The position numbers and the translations under genes are program-made. Below the pieces are notes generated by a model. The model did not search any database and was not told the DNA's origin. It saw only the letters and a list, made by a program, of their open reading frames with translations. A DNA stretch of 64,000 bases from Pomacea canaliculata (Eukaryota > Mollusca > Gastropoda > Architaenioglossa > Ampullariidae), in contig NC_037598.1 in the NCBI RefSeq assembly GCF_003073045.1, positions 10,657,543 through 10,721,542 of the forward strand, read 5' to 3'. Below are positions 10,836-22,158 of this stretch, in pieces (position 1 is the first letter of the stretch; each line of letters opens with the position of its first letter).

Positions 10836-12550
10836 AGAAGTGCCATCACCAAAGGTCAAAGTGTACGTGTGTTTGTGTGTTTGTGTGCGCGCGTTCGAGG
10901 GAAAAAGAAAAATCCGTCCATACTCAAGTGAAAAGAAAGAAGGAGGTACAAAATGTTCGAAAAAATGTACCAAGCAAGTAAAATCCAGCATGATGTAACT
11001 ACTGTTCGACGCAAAAAATTTTTTCTCAGAAAAATGTCCCTTGTGTGTTTTAAGTGACAACTGCTGAGACGGTGTTAACAGTGGGAACAACTGTATTTTT
11101 TCAAGCATGTGTTTGTCGAGGTGTTGCACTGGTTAGTGCAGATCACACAGTTGAACGAACTACAGTTTTGCTTTCAAGTGTCACAGCCTCTTGGATGTAA
11201 TATGATTATAGGTTGTCGTTTTTGTAGAATTATTAGAGACAGACAGACTGACAGGTAAACAGAGCTAACAGAGCAGATAAAAGGCTACAAAAAAGTCCGC
11301 GATTCAAATTTTTACCCGTGTGGAAAAAGTTTAAATGCTCAGAGAGTTTCTAATGGAGTTACTCTCCGTCATGCTCGACTGCCAGTGATGCATGGCTGCT
11401 CGTAATGATTCACTGCTCGATATGCTTATCATCGGGGTGGTGCTGATGTAGGCAGGTACCTGTCTCTGTTATGTGTTATGTATGTATGGGCGCGCGGGTG
11501 GATATATACTTGTGTCGTTGTTTGTACATAACCATCGTTACATCATTGTCATCAGAACTGTAATGCTTAGTAATAAAGTCAGCACCTTTCTGTCAGTGTA
11601 TAAATTTATAGAGATTGATGTAATGAGAGCTTCCTTGTGGAGCTACCCTTATGTATGCACCACTGTGAAATAAATTGTCTCCCTTTTCATCTAATTAAAT
11701 CAGAGTTAATGATAATAGCCACCTTCCTATACCCTCGATACCTAAGATATTATCTCATTCGCCACTCACCAGAACGGATCATTTGTTCTCAGTAGTGACC
11801 TGTAATAATAGCGATTTAGAATGCATTGTTCCGCATGTTTCTTTATGAATAAAAACGTTTGAATGGCTGAATATAATCTGTTATATATGTTGGTCAGCAA
11901 GTTCCAAGAGTTACATCAAATGCAAGCATTCACACACTCTGGTGTGTTGTTTGTTTTGTGGCAGAAAGTTGCAGACAAACACTTCCCGCCGTCACGCTTC
12001 TATGCATTTGTAGTCTGTGTGTTGGTGCGCGTGCGTTTGTGTATGTGCGTGGGTGCTTTTGTCTGCGTATCTGTGTGCATGAATCTATGTTTAAGTGTTT
12101 TCCTCTATGTGTGTGTGTGAGTGGGATTGCACCAGTATGCATATGCGTGCATATATATGTAGTTATTTATTTCTGTATTTACATGTGGGCACTTCTGAGC
12201 TAGGCTCTGTGTGGAGTATGTGAAAGAAAACAAAACAAAAAGAGAAAGAAGAAAGAGCGGAGTGTCTGAAAGCAGAAATAAAAAACAATATAAAGCAATG
12301 TTGGTGAAAAAATCTCTGGAATTTTTATTGCAAATAAACTTCAACTGTGAATAATATATAAACACATCATTATAAATATACAAACATGCTTCTACTTCGC
12401 GGACCAGTTATACGTGGCCGCTGCCCCTTCCTACGCCCTTTGCCCCCTACCTCAGCACCGTAGTCCACAGACACATCACACCCACAACACCAGCCAAGCC
12501 CACTCAGTGCGCATGTGCGGTGCCCTATTGAACCCTGAGGCAGCCGTGGT
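10836..12550. other. 3'UTR of Ig-like gene 2 and convergent intergenic sequence
   Basis: The left part is the likely 3'UTR of the second Ig-like gene, with AATAAA at 11572 and 11669. The right part, read on the minus strand, holds an AATAAA (TTTATT at 12324-12329) that could end the convergent minus-strand gene. TG-rich sequence lies at about 12010-12120. No other gene is seen. Confidence 0.5.
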
Positions 12551-12552
12551 CA

Positions 12553-15500
12553 GCGTTTGTCTGCAGCTGTCGTCGTAGTCGACGCTGGATCCTGTCGGCT
12601 TCGCACTTCTCCTCCGCTATCTCCCGCCTGACACCTGCGACGATGCAAACAGAGATGTGATGTGATGAAGGAGCATTACTTTATTTGTTGTCACAGTGTG
12701 CTGGCAATCTTTCAAACAAGCACGTGCTTCAGTTGTCATTATCATTCAGTTGTTTGTTTGTTTGTTGGTTTGGTTGTTTGTTTGTTTGTTTTTTTTTTTT
12801 TTGGTTTGTTTGTTTGTTTGTTTGTTTGTTTGTTTGTGTAAGTCATTTAATGTAGCTTCCTGTACTTTTATACATAAATAGGGACACGTGGGCTATCTCA
12901 AATTTTTAAACAGGAGAAGGTGTCATGGCGAAATAATTCTGTCATTCAGTCATAGGAATGTAAACCTCTGAGCGCCTGGTCCATGCGTAAGACAAGCACA
13001 GACATATATCAGGAATAAGAATTTGAGGAAGAGAATGTGTAAAGGAAATGTTCACATCATCTGAATGTGGTCACGTGACGATCTCACCTTGTGGGTACTG
13101 CACACTGAGGCCACAACGGTGCTCAGCTCATCCATGTAGTTGCGGGTCGCCGGGTCGTCTGTAAAAGTTGGCAGGAATTCGCCATTGGCCTGGCGTTTCA
13201 GGTACACCAGGTGTTTGGAGGCTGGGCTAAGCTTTGTCTTCACACAGGGACCGCTCGTATGGCCTAAGATAAAGGTCATTATCAAGATTAATTAAACCAT
13301 CTTCAATAATTGAATAATTCTTTTTATGTGGTCCGTCCTCTGTGGATGTAACTGTTATACGTACGAGTTCTTCGTCCTGTCTCTTATCTAAAGCAAGGAA
13401 GTTTAGTGAGTGTGTGTGTGGTGTTTGTGTCTGTGTTTGTGTCTGTGTGTGTGTGTGCTTTGTATGTGGTTTCAATTTTTGTGTGGACACGCCAATCATC
13501 TCTTTGTCTAAACCCGTCTTTTCTGAAGACAACTCTTATAAAATCTTTACACTCTCTTCTCTCATTGCCATGCCTGTCAACCTTTGTCTAACGTCTATAA
13601 AATTTTCTTCCAGCTCCAATCTCCTCCATGTCTTTCATTTAAAGCCGACGGACGATGTTACAAGAGATTTGTCAGTGTGAGCCACTTACTACACTGCTAA
13701 AGGGAGACAATCAATAAAATGTTACGAGGCAGAAAGTGGTTCTGTACCTTTATTGTAATAAAGGGTGTTCGAGAACAGATAAAGAAATAAGTTCCACTAA
13801 ATTTTAAAAATCCATTTAAAATGTGTTTTCTCTCGCATTATATCATTATTATTCATCATCATCATCATCATCATGAAGAAAAAATAACAAGAGCAAGAAA
13901 AAAGTTATTTAATCAAACAGACAGGAGGCAGGTAGTGTTGGCCTGTTGGTTACAGAAACCTCATTGTTAATTAAAGTTCATTCATCATCAGATTAGCTGC
14001 ACTGGATTATTTGTTACCCTTCCCACATGATCTCTTTCTCTCATTCCGTCTCCATGCCTCTTTCACTTCCTACCCCTCTCTCTATCCCTCTCCACCCCTC
14101 TCTTTCTCTCCTTTGTTCCTGTTCCCATGTTGTGATGCTCTATTTTTCTGTACAAATCATTCCACCCCGCACTGTGCAGTGTCAGCAGCTCTCCACGTGA
14201 GGTCTAGCCAGGCGGAACAGCTTGGCTATGTACCGGGGTGGAAGTGTGTGGGTAAGCAGTTCGAGGCCTCTCTCTGCCGATTCCATTAAAACCACAAGTT
14301 GTGGGAAATGAAGATGACGAATAATATCCCTTCCCAGCAGGCTGCCTGTGAGCTAGCACGCCAGGAAGCTGTAATGTAGGGCAGAATTTACCTACGGAAA
14401 GCAACACCCACCACCCACTCATCCATCCACCCTGCTACCCCGCCACCTCCAAAAAAAAATTCTCAACCTCGCCAGGCTACTCCAACCCAAGGGTCCTGAG
14501 AAAGTGCTGCTGCAAACGCGGTTCACGTTCGTGCGTTGAGCCAATAACTTTCTCACCCTGTGCTTGTGCCTCTATTTATGTGGATGAACAGATATTTTCT
14601 GGCTCTGATTTTGATCGTGTTACGGTTAGGAGCGAGAGTGCGAGCGAGAGAAAGATAGGAGAAGATAGATGCAAGCTATTTGACGACCATCTTTTCTCCG
14701 ATCTTTCATTCTTCTTGTCTGGATGGCTGTTGGTCTATCACTCTTTCTAGCCTTTTTTCTCATCTTTCTTTCTCTTTTTTTTTCTTTACAGCCTTTTTTC
14801 ATTTTCTCTACAGGCATGTTTTTCAGCGTATCTGAGTGTTTAACTCTTCTCCTCTACCTGTGTATTATTTTTCCGTATAATATTTATTCGTTTCTTTATC
14901 CTTTTCGCTCGAATAAACCATAAACTGTTTCGAAAACAGTAATGCAAACGAAAGGAGCGAGAAACAGTATTGAAGTAAAAGTGAGAAATTCTAATTTTTT
15001 TTTATTCCTATATATAAACTTATTCGTGCACTTTTCGATGCCAGCGATCGACACATGAAATCCCTGTAAATGGCCAATTAGTGTTATTACCGCCTAATCA
15101 CCGCCTGCTAATTATGATGTATTACGATGCGGGAGGACGATAGCAGGCCGTATTTAGCTACAACAAATCATGTTTTTAATTAGCTGTACCGCTGTTCATT
15201 TCCTCTCCTAATATTCCTATCAAGTTTACAGCTACAATTATCAAAGGTGGTTAACCAAGAACAAACTATTTCATCGTATGATCTCCGACCTTTATTCCTG
15301 ACTTCTTGCCCCTCGTCTGCTTTTGTCCTCTGTCTAGCTTTCCTGTCTCTCGCTCTTTTCGAGAGAGAGAGAGAGAAGTAAGAGGTAAAGAAAGTCACGT
15401 GACTTTAGTCGTTGGAGAGGGAGGGGTTAAAGCCTTTACTTATCTCCTCTTTTTCGCTCTTACCTCCATTAACCCTCTATGGACTCAGGTAGCCATTCCA

Positions 15501-17236
15501 GAGGTGGATAAGATGTGAGGGGAAAAAGGACTCAGTGCCACAAGGGTTTCGAACCTATCAGTGTTCTCTATGCTATTGAAGTGTAGTCTTGAAATGTAAG
15601 AAATTGTTTAACACACATAATATTTACGTACATATATAATAATTCTTTTACAGCATAACAAAATGTACTGGAGACAAGTGAATGGGTTCAGTTGGGCAAA
15701 AATAATGTTGTTTACAATAAATCTCTGTACTGAGAGGCAAGCCACAAAGCTTTTTTTATCTTCATATTGTGCTGAACATTCAGACTTCTTTGCAGTGCGT
15801 GCACTTGGGTAACAGCCAGGAGCCAGTCACATCAAGACCTTGTTGAACCTTAGCAACAACTGTGGACCTAAACTTGCCAAACACTTCAGTAGTCAGTCTA
15901 GTACAGGCTGTACAGCAGGAAAGCAAAGCTTGCTTGACTAGTTATCCACGTGGAGAGGAGTGGGGAGGAGTGGGGAGGAGTGGCAGAGTGTGTAGGGAGG
16001 GTTGAGGGAGAACAATGCTTTATGTGAAACTGGAACAGCGGAGACTCGTCCAAATGTTGAGTGTATACTTTGAAGACCTATCAGCAGGCCTACAGGCTCA
16101 CCTGCGCTTCTCACGGCTAGGTGTATGTCCTACCCAATCACCAAAGATCAACAATGATGTACCCTCGGACTTTTCACTGCTCAACCGACAAGACATTTTT
16201 TTAAAAAAAAATTATGTGTCGAAGTTTGAGATGATGAGATGAACTATCAATTCAGCTTTTCTCCAACCATGATAAAACGCAGAACCTATAGTTAATGGAA
16301 AACTGAAGTAAAAAGCAAAGAACTTTAGAAAAATACATCTGAATAGTCATCTAAAACTTCCTTTCCTATACCCTCTGGTTTGTTCTTGTTTGTTTCTTTC
16401 TTTCTTTTAAAAAGGCAGTTTATATTATGCCGACTGTTTGTGGCATAGATGACAAATAAATTCCTCAAAATCTTTCTTTGTTTGCCCAGTGCCCTATGCA
16501 ATAGGAGGGTTAAAGGAAGGAAGAAACAGAAAACTAAGTGTTGCATGAGTGTCCATACTTCCCTTGCAGGTTTATTTTGCTTCAAGTCTATTGGGTACAT
16601 TTTTCTGAATGAATACCTATTTCCTTTCACGAGTAACTCTTTACAACAAACATATCCCCATGCACAGAAAGATGATGTCCTGTTTGTCCACAGATTCATT
16701 ACCATATGGTCTCAAGCTCTTCCGTTGGTTGTTGTCTTCACAACGTAAACATATCTACACACAATCTCGATGTCAGTTTTTTTCGCCTCGTTCTGGACAT
16801 GGGACTCTTTGTACATATCTATCTCTAGGAGATGATGTCTACCAAGATTTGGGAAAATAGTATTTTGTACTGAACACTATCCAATCATGAAGAAACAAAT
16901 TGCACTATAACATTCAACCTTGAAATGGTTCATCATTTAAAGCTGGTCCATCTGAAGACTCACCTGCGTAGCTGACGTTAAGAACCGAGGGCGAAGGGTC
17001 CTCCCTTGTAGACACACCTCACTCTCACCTGGGCAACGAAGCCCTCCATCAGACACCGGGTGAGGGAACCGTCTCTCCACCACGCCTGTCACCACGAGGT
17101 CCGAGTGAGACACCTTGTCCTGCAAGTTTGGGGATTCCAGACCGGGTAGCGGGTGGAGGCACCTGGGGGACGCGGTCTGCAGAACAGCCGCCAATACCAG
17201 CAGGACACCTGCGCAGGTCTCGGGTATCGAAGACAT
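12553..17236 (-). CDS. Secreted NTR/agrin-NtA-like OB-fold protein
   Basis: Exon 1 (17236-17029) starts MSSIPETCAG and has a hydrophobic signal peptide, LLVLAAVLQTA. It then carries SHSDLVVTGVVERRF, the form of the first strand of NTR/NtA OB-fold domains. A middle exon (15907-15839, FRSTVVAKVQQ) and exon 13263-13088 join it in phase 1. The latter has GPCVKTKL, KHLVYLKR, a long PTFTDDPATR loop and a closing VVASVC, the arrangement of the second half of an NtA domain. Exon 13263 leaves in phase 0. The last exon lies at 12634 or 12627; the two acceptors give short alternative C-termini, so the end given here is a guess. A second donor at 16964 would lengthen exon 1 but does not fit in phase. The protein is probably extracellular; which NTR subfamily (TIMP, netrin C-terminal, agrin N-terminal or neuregulin-like) is unresolved. 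Confidence 0.5.
12751..12838. repeat. TTTG tetranucleotide repeat with internal poly-T
   Basis: Runs of TTTG/TTGG units flank a stretch of about thirteen T. This is a simple repeat, and the phenylalanine-valine-rich frame it creates is not a gene. Confidence 0.9.
13405..13460. repeat. GT dinucleotide-rich repeat
   Basis: Alternating GT units, interrupted by TTT and CT, lie in an intron of the minus-strand OB-fold gene, about 140 bases before one of its exons. Confidence 0.85.
15954..15985. repeat. Short minisatellite, 11-base GGGGAGGAGTG unit
   Basis: Two exact units and flanking partial units of GGGGAGGAGTG lie about 50 bases upstream (on the minus strand) of the candidate middle exon of the OB-fold gene. 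Confidence 0.75.
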
Positions 17237-19261
17237 CTCGCGAGATGCGCCAGGGCTGGAAGGAGAAAGTCGAAGCACATGATGGACGAATCTGTTAATT
17301 GCTCTTGAAGTTTTTTTTTTTTTTTTTTGAGCGCCTTTTAAATGTAATACCTATTTCACAGCCACGATGAGTAGGATGGAGCCAGCAGGCTGGCGAATGA
17401 TGAGTTTGAAATAGGAGAGACAGACAGTTCTTATGAAAGATGCTTATCCTTTGAGAAGAAATCGTCTGGCGCTCAAAAACTGTTTAGATAGAGACTATAC
17501 TTAGGAGAGTAGCAGTTTGAGGTTTTGCACCTTTGACCTTTCTTTGTAACTCGAGCACTTCAGTGCCGGAGGGACTTGTGTGCCCTAAAGCGAGGCAAAA
17601 ACAGACAAAGAAACTAAAAGAACACAAAAAATTCAAGGCTGAAGACTATATTCTGGAAAACAGTGATGTGCATCGCCTTAACATCGGCGTTGGTGCTTGG
17701 TCCTGATGCTGTACACCTTCATTTCATACTTTAGAAATCTCCGTATGTATTTTATATTGTTTCATCAAAAATACGCGGAGTAGAAAATAGACAATTAATA
17801 GACGATTTAATTACCCTCATTCAAAATGTTGTTGCAGTCATCTACAAATCATCGTTTTGATCTACGTCATTGTCATCAGTTTAAGCGATTTAATAACTGT
17901 CTATTCCATAAGCTTCCCTAGAACTCTAAAGAAACAAAGAAAACCCCAAGTAAACATATCGAAGTAGAATATGTTTTCAAGGTACTGTGATGGCCGAGCA
18001 GAAGTAGAACAGCGAGAGAAAACAGAAGATCCGATGGAAAGATAAGAAGCAGGTAAGTACATCACCAGGTAAAGAAGAAAACAAATGATTTACAAAATTC
18101 ACTTAAATAATGAGTGAAAAAGATAATAAGTTGTTAGGTACAGAATCATAGGTAAAATAATTCAAAAAAAAATGTTCTTGCTGCTCATTTAGAAAGAAAG
18201 ATCCAAAAACTCTGGTGACTTTCTTGTTCTCGTTCTTTTTCATCTTCAGTTAACCCGGCTTTTCTTCTACTTGCCCCGGTTCTGGCAAGGCGTGCCTGTA
18301 CCAACCTTTCTCTTTGTGATAATGCCCTGTCTGCACTATTTTACTGATAAAAAAAGTGTTACCACAGACTCCCTTGTTGTAGTTACCTGGAGAGAGCGCT
18401 ATCCTATCACTAGACAACTCTCAGCATCAGAAGTTTGGCTTATTTACATCTTTTCGTTCATCAACTTTCTCATTTAAAATTAGTTGAAAAATAAGTTTAA
18501 ATACTCACAGAGATGTTTGTAATCGATGTGCTGCTCTAGGGACCCAAGAAAAGGCGAAACACTGGAGGAGAAAAAACAAAATAGCGACTGTGAACAAGGC
18601 AACAAAGTTACAAAAGATCACGAGTGCTGAGAAAAATATTCGCAAACTCCTTCCTTCAAGATGCAACAAAATCTGTGTTTGCACGATTGACACACCGAAA
18701 CAGGTTGAGCGATTGCTTTGAAACCAGTTTTTTTTTTTGTTTTTTTTAAAGGATGGGGAGGATGTTTTCATCACCTCTTCGCTTCCAGTGCTTGAGTGTT
18801 CAGATCCGACCGGAAAATCAGGTTGTGAACAGTAAAGGTTCGCTTTGACCAGTTAAAGAGGAGCACGACCACTGTCGTCGGGGCTGTCGTCTGCTGAGGG
18901 AGGTTCCTCGCACGCCCTCGGATGAGAGAGCATCCCGCAACAGGCGCGAGACTTGCAGGAGGGAGGCAGTGGTTCTGCAGGATTCTTCCACCGAGTGCAC
19001 GTGGGCCGACAGTCACGTGACACCATTAGGTGTGTGTGTGGGAGAGAGGGAGGGAGAGTGTAGGCGCCGTGCTTTTTTTGTGGTCTGCTGCATGAAACTG
19101 GTGTAAGTCCTCGGAAGGCGCTTCATGAGCATATAAATGGTTTGGGTGATGGTTGCATGAAGAAAACACGTGCAAGTTAGGTTTGCACAAAGACTAAGAT
19201 TCACCTCCAACACAATTAAAGCACAAAATGAATTAATGAATGAATCCATCAATGTATAAAA

Positions 19262-19262
19262 T

Positions 19263-19321
<59 letters not shown>

Positions 19322-19322
19322 T
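19262..19322. repeat. CAT/ATC trinucleotide microsatellite
   Basis: About twenty perfect ATC units, followed by TCC/TCT-rich sequence. On one strand it reads as poly-serine and on the other as poly-methionine; neither is a real protein. Confidence 0.95.
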
Positions 19323-20579
19323 TTCTTCTCCTCCCACCTCTCCTCCTCCTCATCATATTATTATTATCAATCATCTTCATCTGCTTCCTTTTTCATCATT
19401 AGTTAACAGCAGCAGCAGTTCAACCATCATACCACCAACGCAGCCACCACTACAACCATTCATCGACACCCTAAAGCAGTTAGAATAAGTTTACTTTATT
19501 CGTCTGGCAAACACCAATGCTATGATAAACAAGAACAAGCACATTTGCCATCACTCGCGGAAGCGGCAGTTAGGCAACATAAAACCAGACAAATAAAAAA
19601 ACGGGACCATTCATTCTAGGTGAAACGCAGATGTACAACGAATCCTGAACAGCAGCAGTCGGTTCACTATTTTATTCTTTTATTTTACACACTCCTTGAT
19701 CCGTGTTCTGAGTTGTCCTGGTGAAGATGTAAACAAAATGTGGGAACGTAGTGTGTGGCAGGCACATGTTGTTTTACATCTTGTAGGACCTGCACTCCAA
19801 ATGTTAAGTCAATGAAAAGTGTACATAAAGTATACAAAGCAGCTCAAATATAAAAAAAAAACAATGGTGGGCGTGCGTGGGTCATATTCAGGACCTAGCA
19901 TCCCTGCTGCATGCTGTTGCAGGAGGCGGTGGGCTCGGAGCAGCGATGTGAGGGGTTGCCTGCAAGCAGCTCGGGTTTTTCTCGCTTGGGTTTCTAGAGA
20001 TGACGGGTTGGTTATATGTGTATCCTTTATCTAATTATCAGCACTTGTATTAGTCTTCTAAGAGGCTGGGGGTCATATAACAGACTCTAACAGTTTTAAG
20101 TTGATGTTGGGCTGAACCCGGCGATTGCTGGTCGACTATTCCAGCGAAACAGCTATGACAAGGTTGACTATTTACTGACAGGCGCAAAGAAATACAAAAG
20201 TAAGAATTCTCAAATTTAATGACTGCATGTAAAAAAAAAAAAAATCCCTCAACATTCGATGAATTTTTCATTTAAAAAAAATGATGATGAAGACAGGGGA
20301 GTGAAGCTGCCTGCAAGCATCTGAGGACGTGTGAATTATGCACACAATCGAGTTGTCTCTCTTTAATTTCATGCTCCAGTCTAAAATCAGTCATCAAAAT
20401 GTTATAATAATTTCTATACGAATGGCTTCACAGACCGTGTAGAGGCATGCAACTTGAAACTGTAATCACAAGATTTTAAAATTCCACTTAAACTGAATAC
20501 CACCCTTAAATATGTGATTGAATTCAAAGGGCAAGCAGGCTGAAACATTCAGTACATAGCTCTTCTGGTTGTTTTATTT

Positions 20580-20786
20580 AGTAGGAAAGTGTTTCCACCT
20601 TGCGGCGATTTCGCACTATGGGGTGTGGAGAGGGAGGTAGAGGAAACCGAAGTACCCGGATAAACTCCCGACACCCAGGTCTGTGGACAGGTGTCACAAA
20701 CAGAGTGTCCCGAGACGAGATCTGAACCCTAGCCGCTCACTTCAATGGTGACAAGCAAGTGTTTTACCACTACACTACCGGGCGCC
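20580..20786 (-). mobile_element. tRNA-derived SINE
   Basis: Read on the minus strand, the element begins CCGGTAGTGTAGTGGTAAA, a good tRNA-like A-box region, followed by the B-box-like GGTTCAGATCTC about 50 bases on. An unrelated body ends in CATAGTGCGAAATCGCC and a short A-rich end. It shares the B box and the body with the copy at 930-1175. The head resembles a tRNA with a TAGTGTAGTGGT D-arm, but I cannot name the tRNA with confidence. Confidence 0.75.
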
Positions 20787-22158
20787 CTACATAACTCTTC
20801 CCCATCCCGCCTCTATTTTCTCTTTCTCTCTGCTTGTGTGCGTGTGGTGCAGCAGGTGTTCTTGGGGTTGTATAGTCAGATGAGTGCATGTGACATGTGC
20901 TTGTTTACCCACCCATTCCCCTAGCAGGCTACAAAACTTGTGATAGAAAAAAGTTTCGGGTTTCATAGGTAATTTACAGGGTGACTCATGAATTCAGCTT
21001 CATCCCATGAATGTGGTGAATGTATGGTAGGCGTTATCTTCCTACAAATGTGCACAGCCTTGATAACCATGTGAACAATCCCAGAGAATATATATTACAT
21101 AAGCGAGCATACTTGCTGATGTTAGACATATGTTAGACAAATCATAAAGCAGGTACAAAATGCATGGAGAGCAACTAGTTACAGACCAAAACACAGAACT
21201 CTTATAGGCACTCTTCTGTCTGCATCGAATCGTCCCCAAGGATTCTGTATCGCTCTTAGAGCCATGCACACTTAGCTATAGCTTCACCCTAGTCTGTGGA
21301 GACAACAGTGGTCGACAACCATTTCTCTCCCTCAAGGTTGTAAAGGGAGGTGTCTCAGTTACCAGAAAACATAGTTCCTTCCATCCTTCACCTCCACCCA
21401 CATACACCAACTCTCTCTTAACAGTGGCATAGGAAGATATTCGGCTTTGGGGAGGGGCATACTCCATGCTGATAGTGAACAACGTTCACAATCGCACTCA
21501 TTACAGACGAAAGCAGAGGCCTTCCACCCAAAGTAAACACCCTTTATACTAACTATGAAGAAATGATCATGCACTAAAAGCTACTCATCCATTAGTCAAA
21601 AATCTGTCAGATAAAACGTCAATACCCATCTCTGTACATATATCTGTTTTTCCCTTTTTTAATGCCTTTGTTTTGTGATAGTGTTTCAAACTAGATGTAA
21701 AAAAATAACAAAAAAAACATTTGCTTATTGTTACCGTTGTAAATAAAGATTTGACGTTTCTCTCTCTCTCTGTTTCTGTTTTGTGCACTTTGTGAAGAAT
21801 TGCATCTCAAGCATTGAGCTGGGGGGTGCTATTCTAAGCCCATTCTGTATCTTTTTTTGATAATAAATACACAATCACACTCATGAAGGAGCAAAGTATC
21901 TCCAGTACAGTTAAGGGATCACAATTTGACATATGGCTATCTAATGAGATTTGTGTGTGTGAATACATTTTTAGCATGCTGGATCAAGGTGGAGGTGGAG
22001 TTACTACAAATATCTTAAGTTTTATCTCTGACATCTGTAATAATGTGACACGAAGTTCTCGAATTACAAGTTTGTCTACAGACCCTCTTTGCAGTTATTG
22101 CACACATGCAGTTTTGCAAAAAACACAATAAGTAAAGGTTTTAAAAATTGCAACAAGT

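Larger units (their letters stand above)
17237..22158. other. Intergenic sequence upstream of the OB-fold gene
   Basis: No protein gene is seen. A CAT microsatellite lies at 19262-19322 and a SINE at 20580-20786. At 18775-19015 a GC-rich block stands out from its surroundings and ends, on the minus strand, at a possible splice donor (GAAGAG followed by GTGATG). It could be an untranslated first exon with the promoter of the minus-strand OB-fold gene, but this is inference only. Confidence 0.4.

Noticed and set aside
15541-15600. A B-box-like GGTTCGAAACC on the minus strand, suggesting a tRNA or SINE
   Set aside because: No A box at the correct distance, no cloverleaf, and no similarity to the SINE family at 930 and 20580.
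16325-16748. Overlapping frames of about 100-126 residues on both strands
   Set aside because: I looked for a transposase or zinc-finger remnant, but no ordered motif could be supported.
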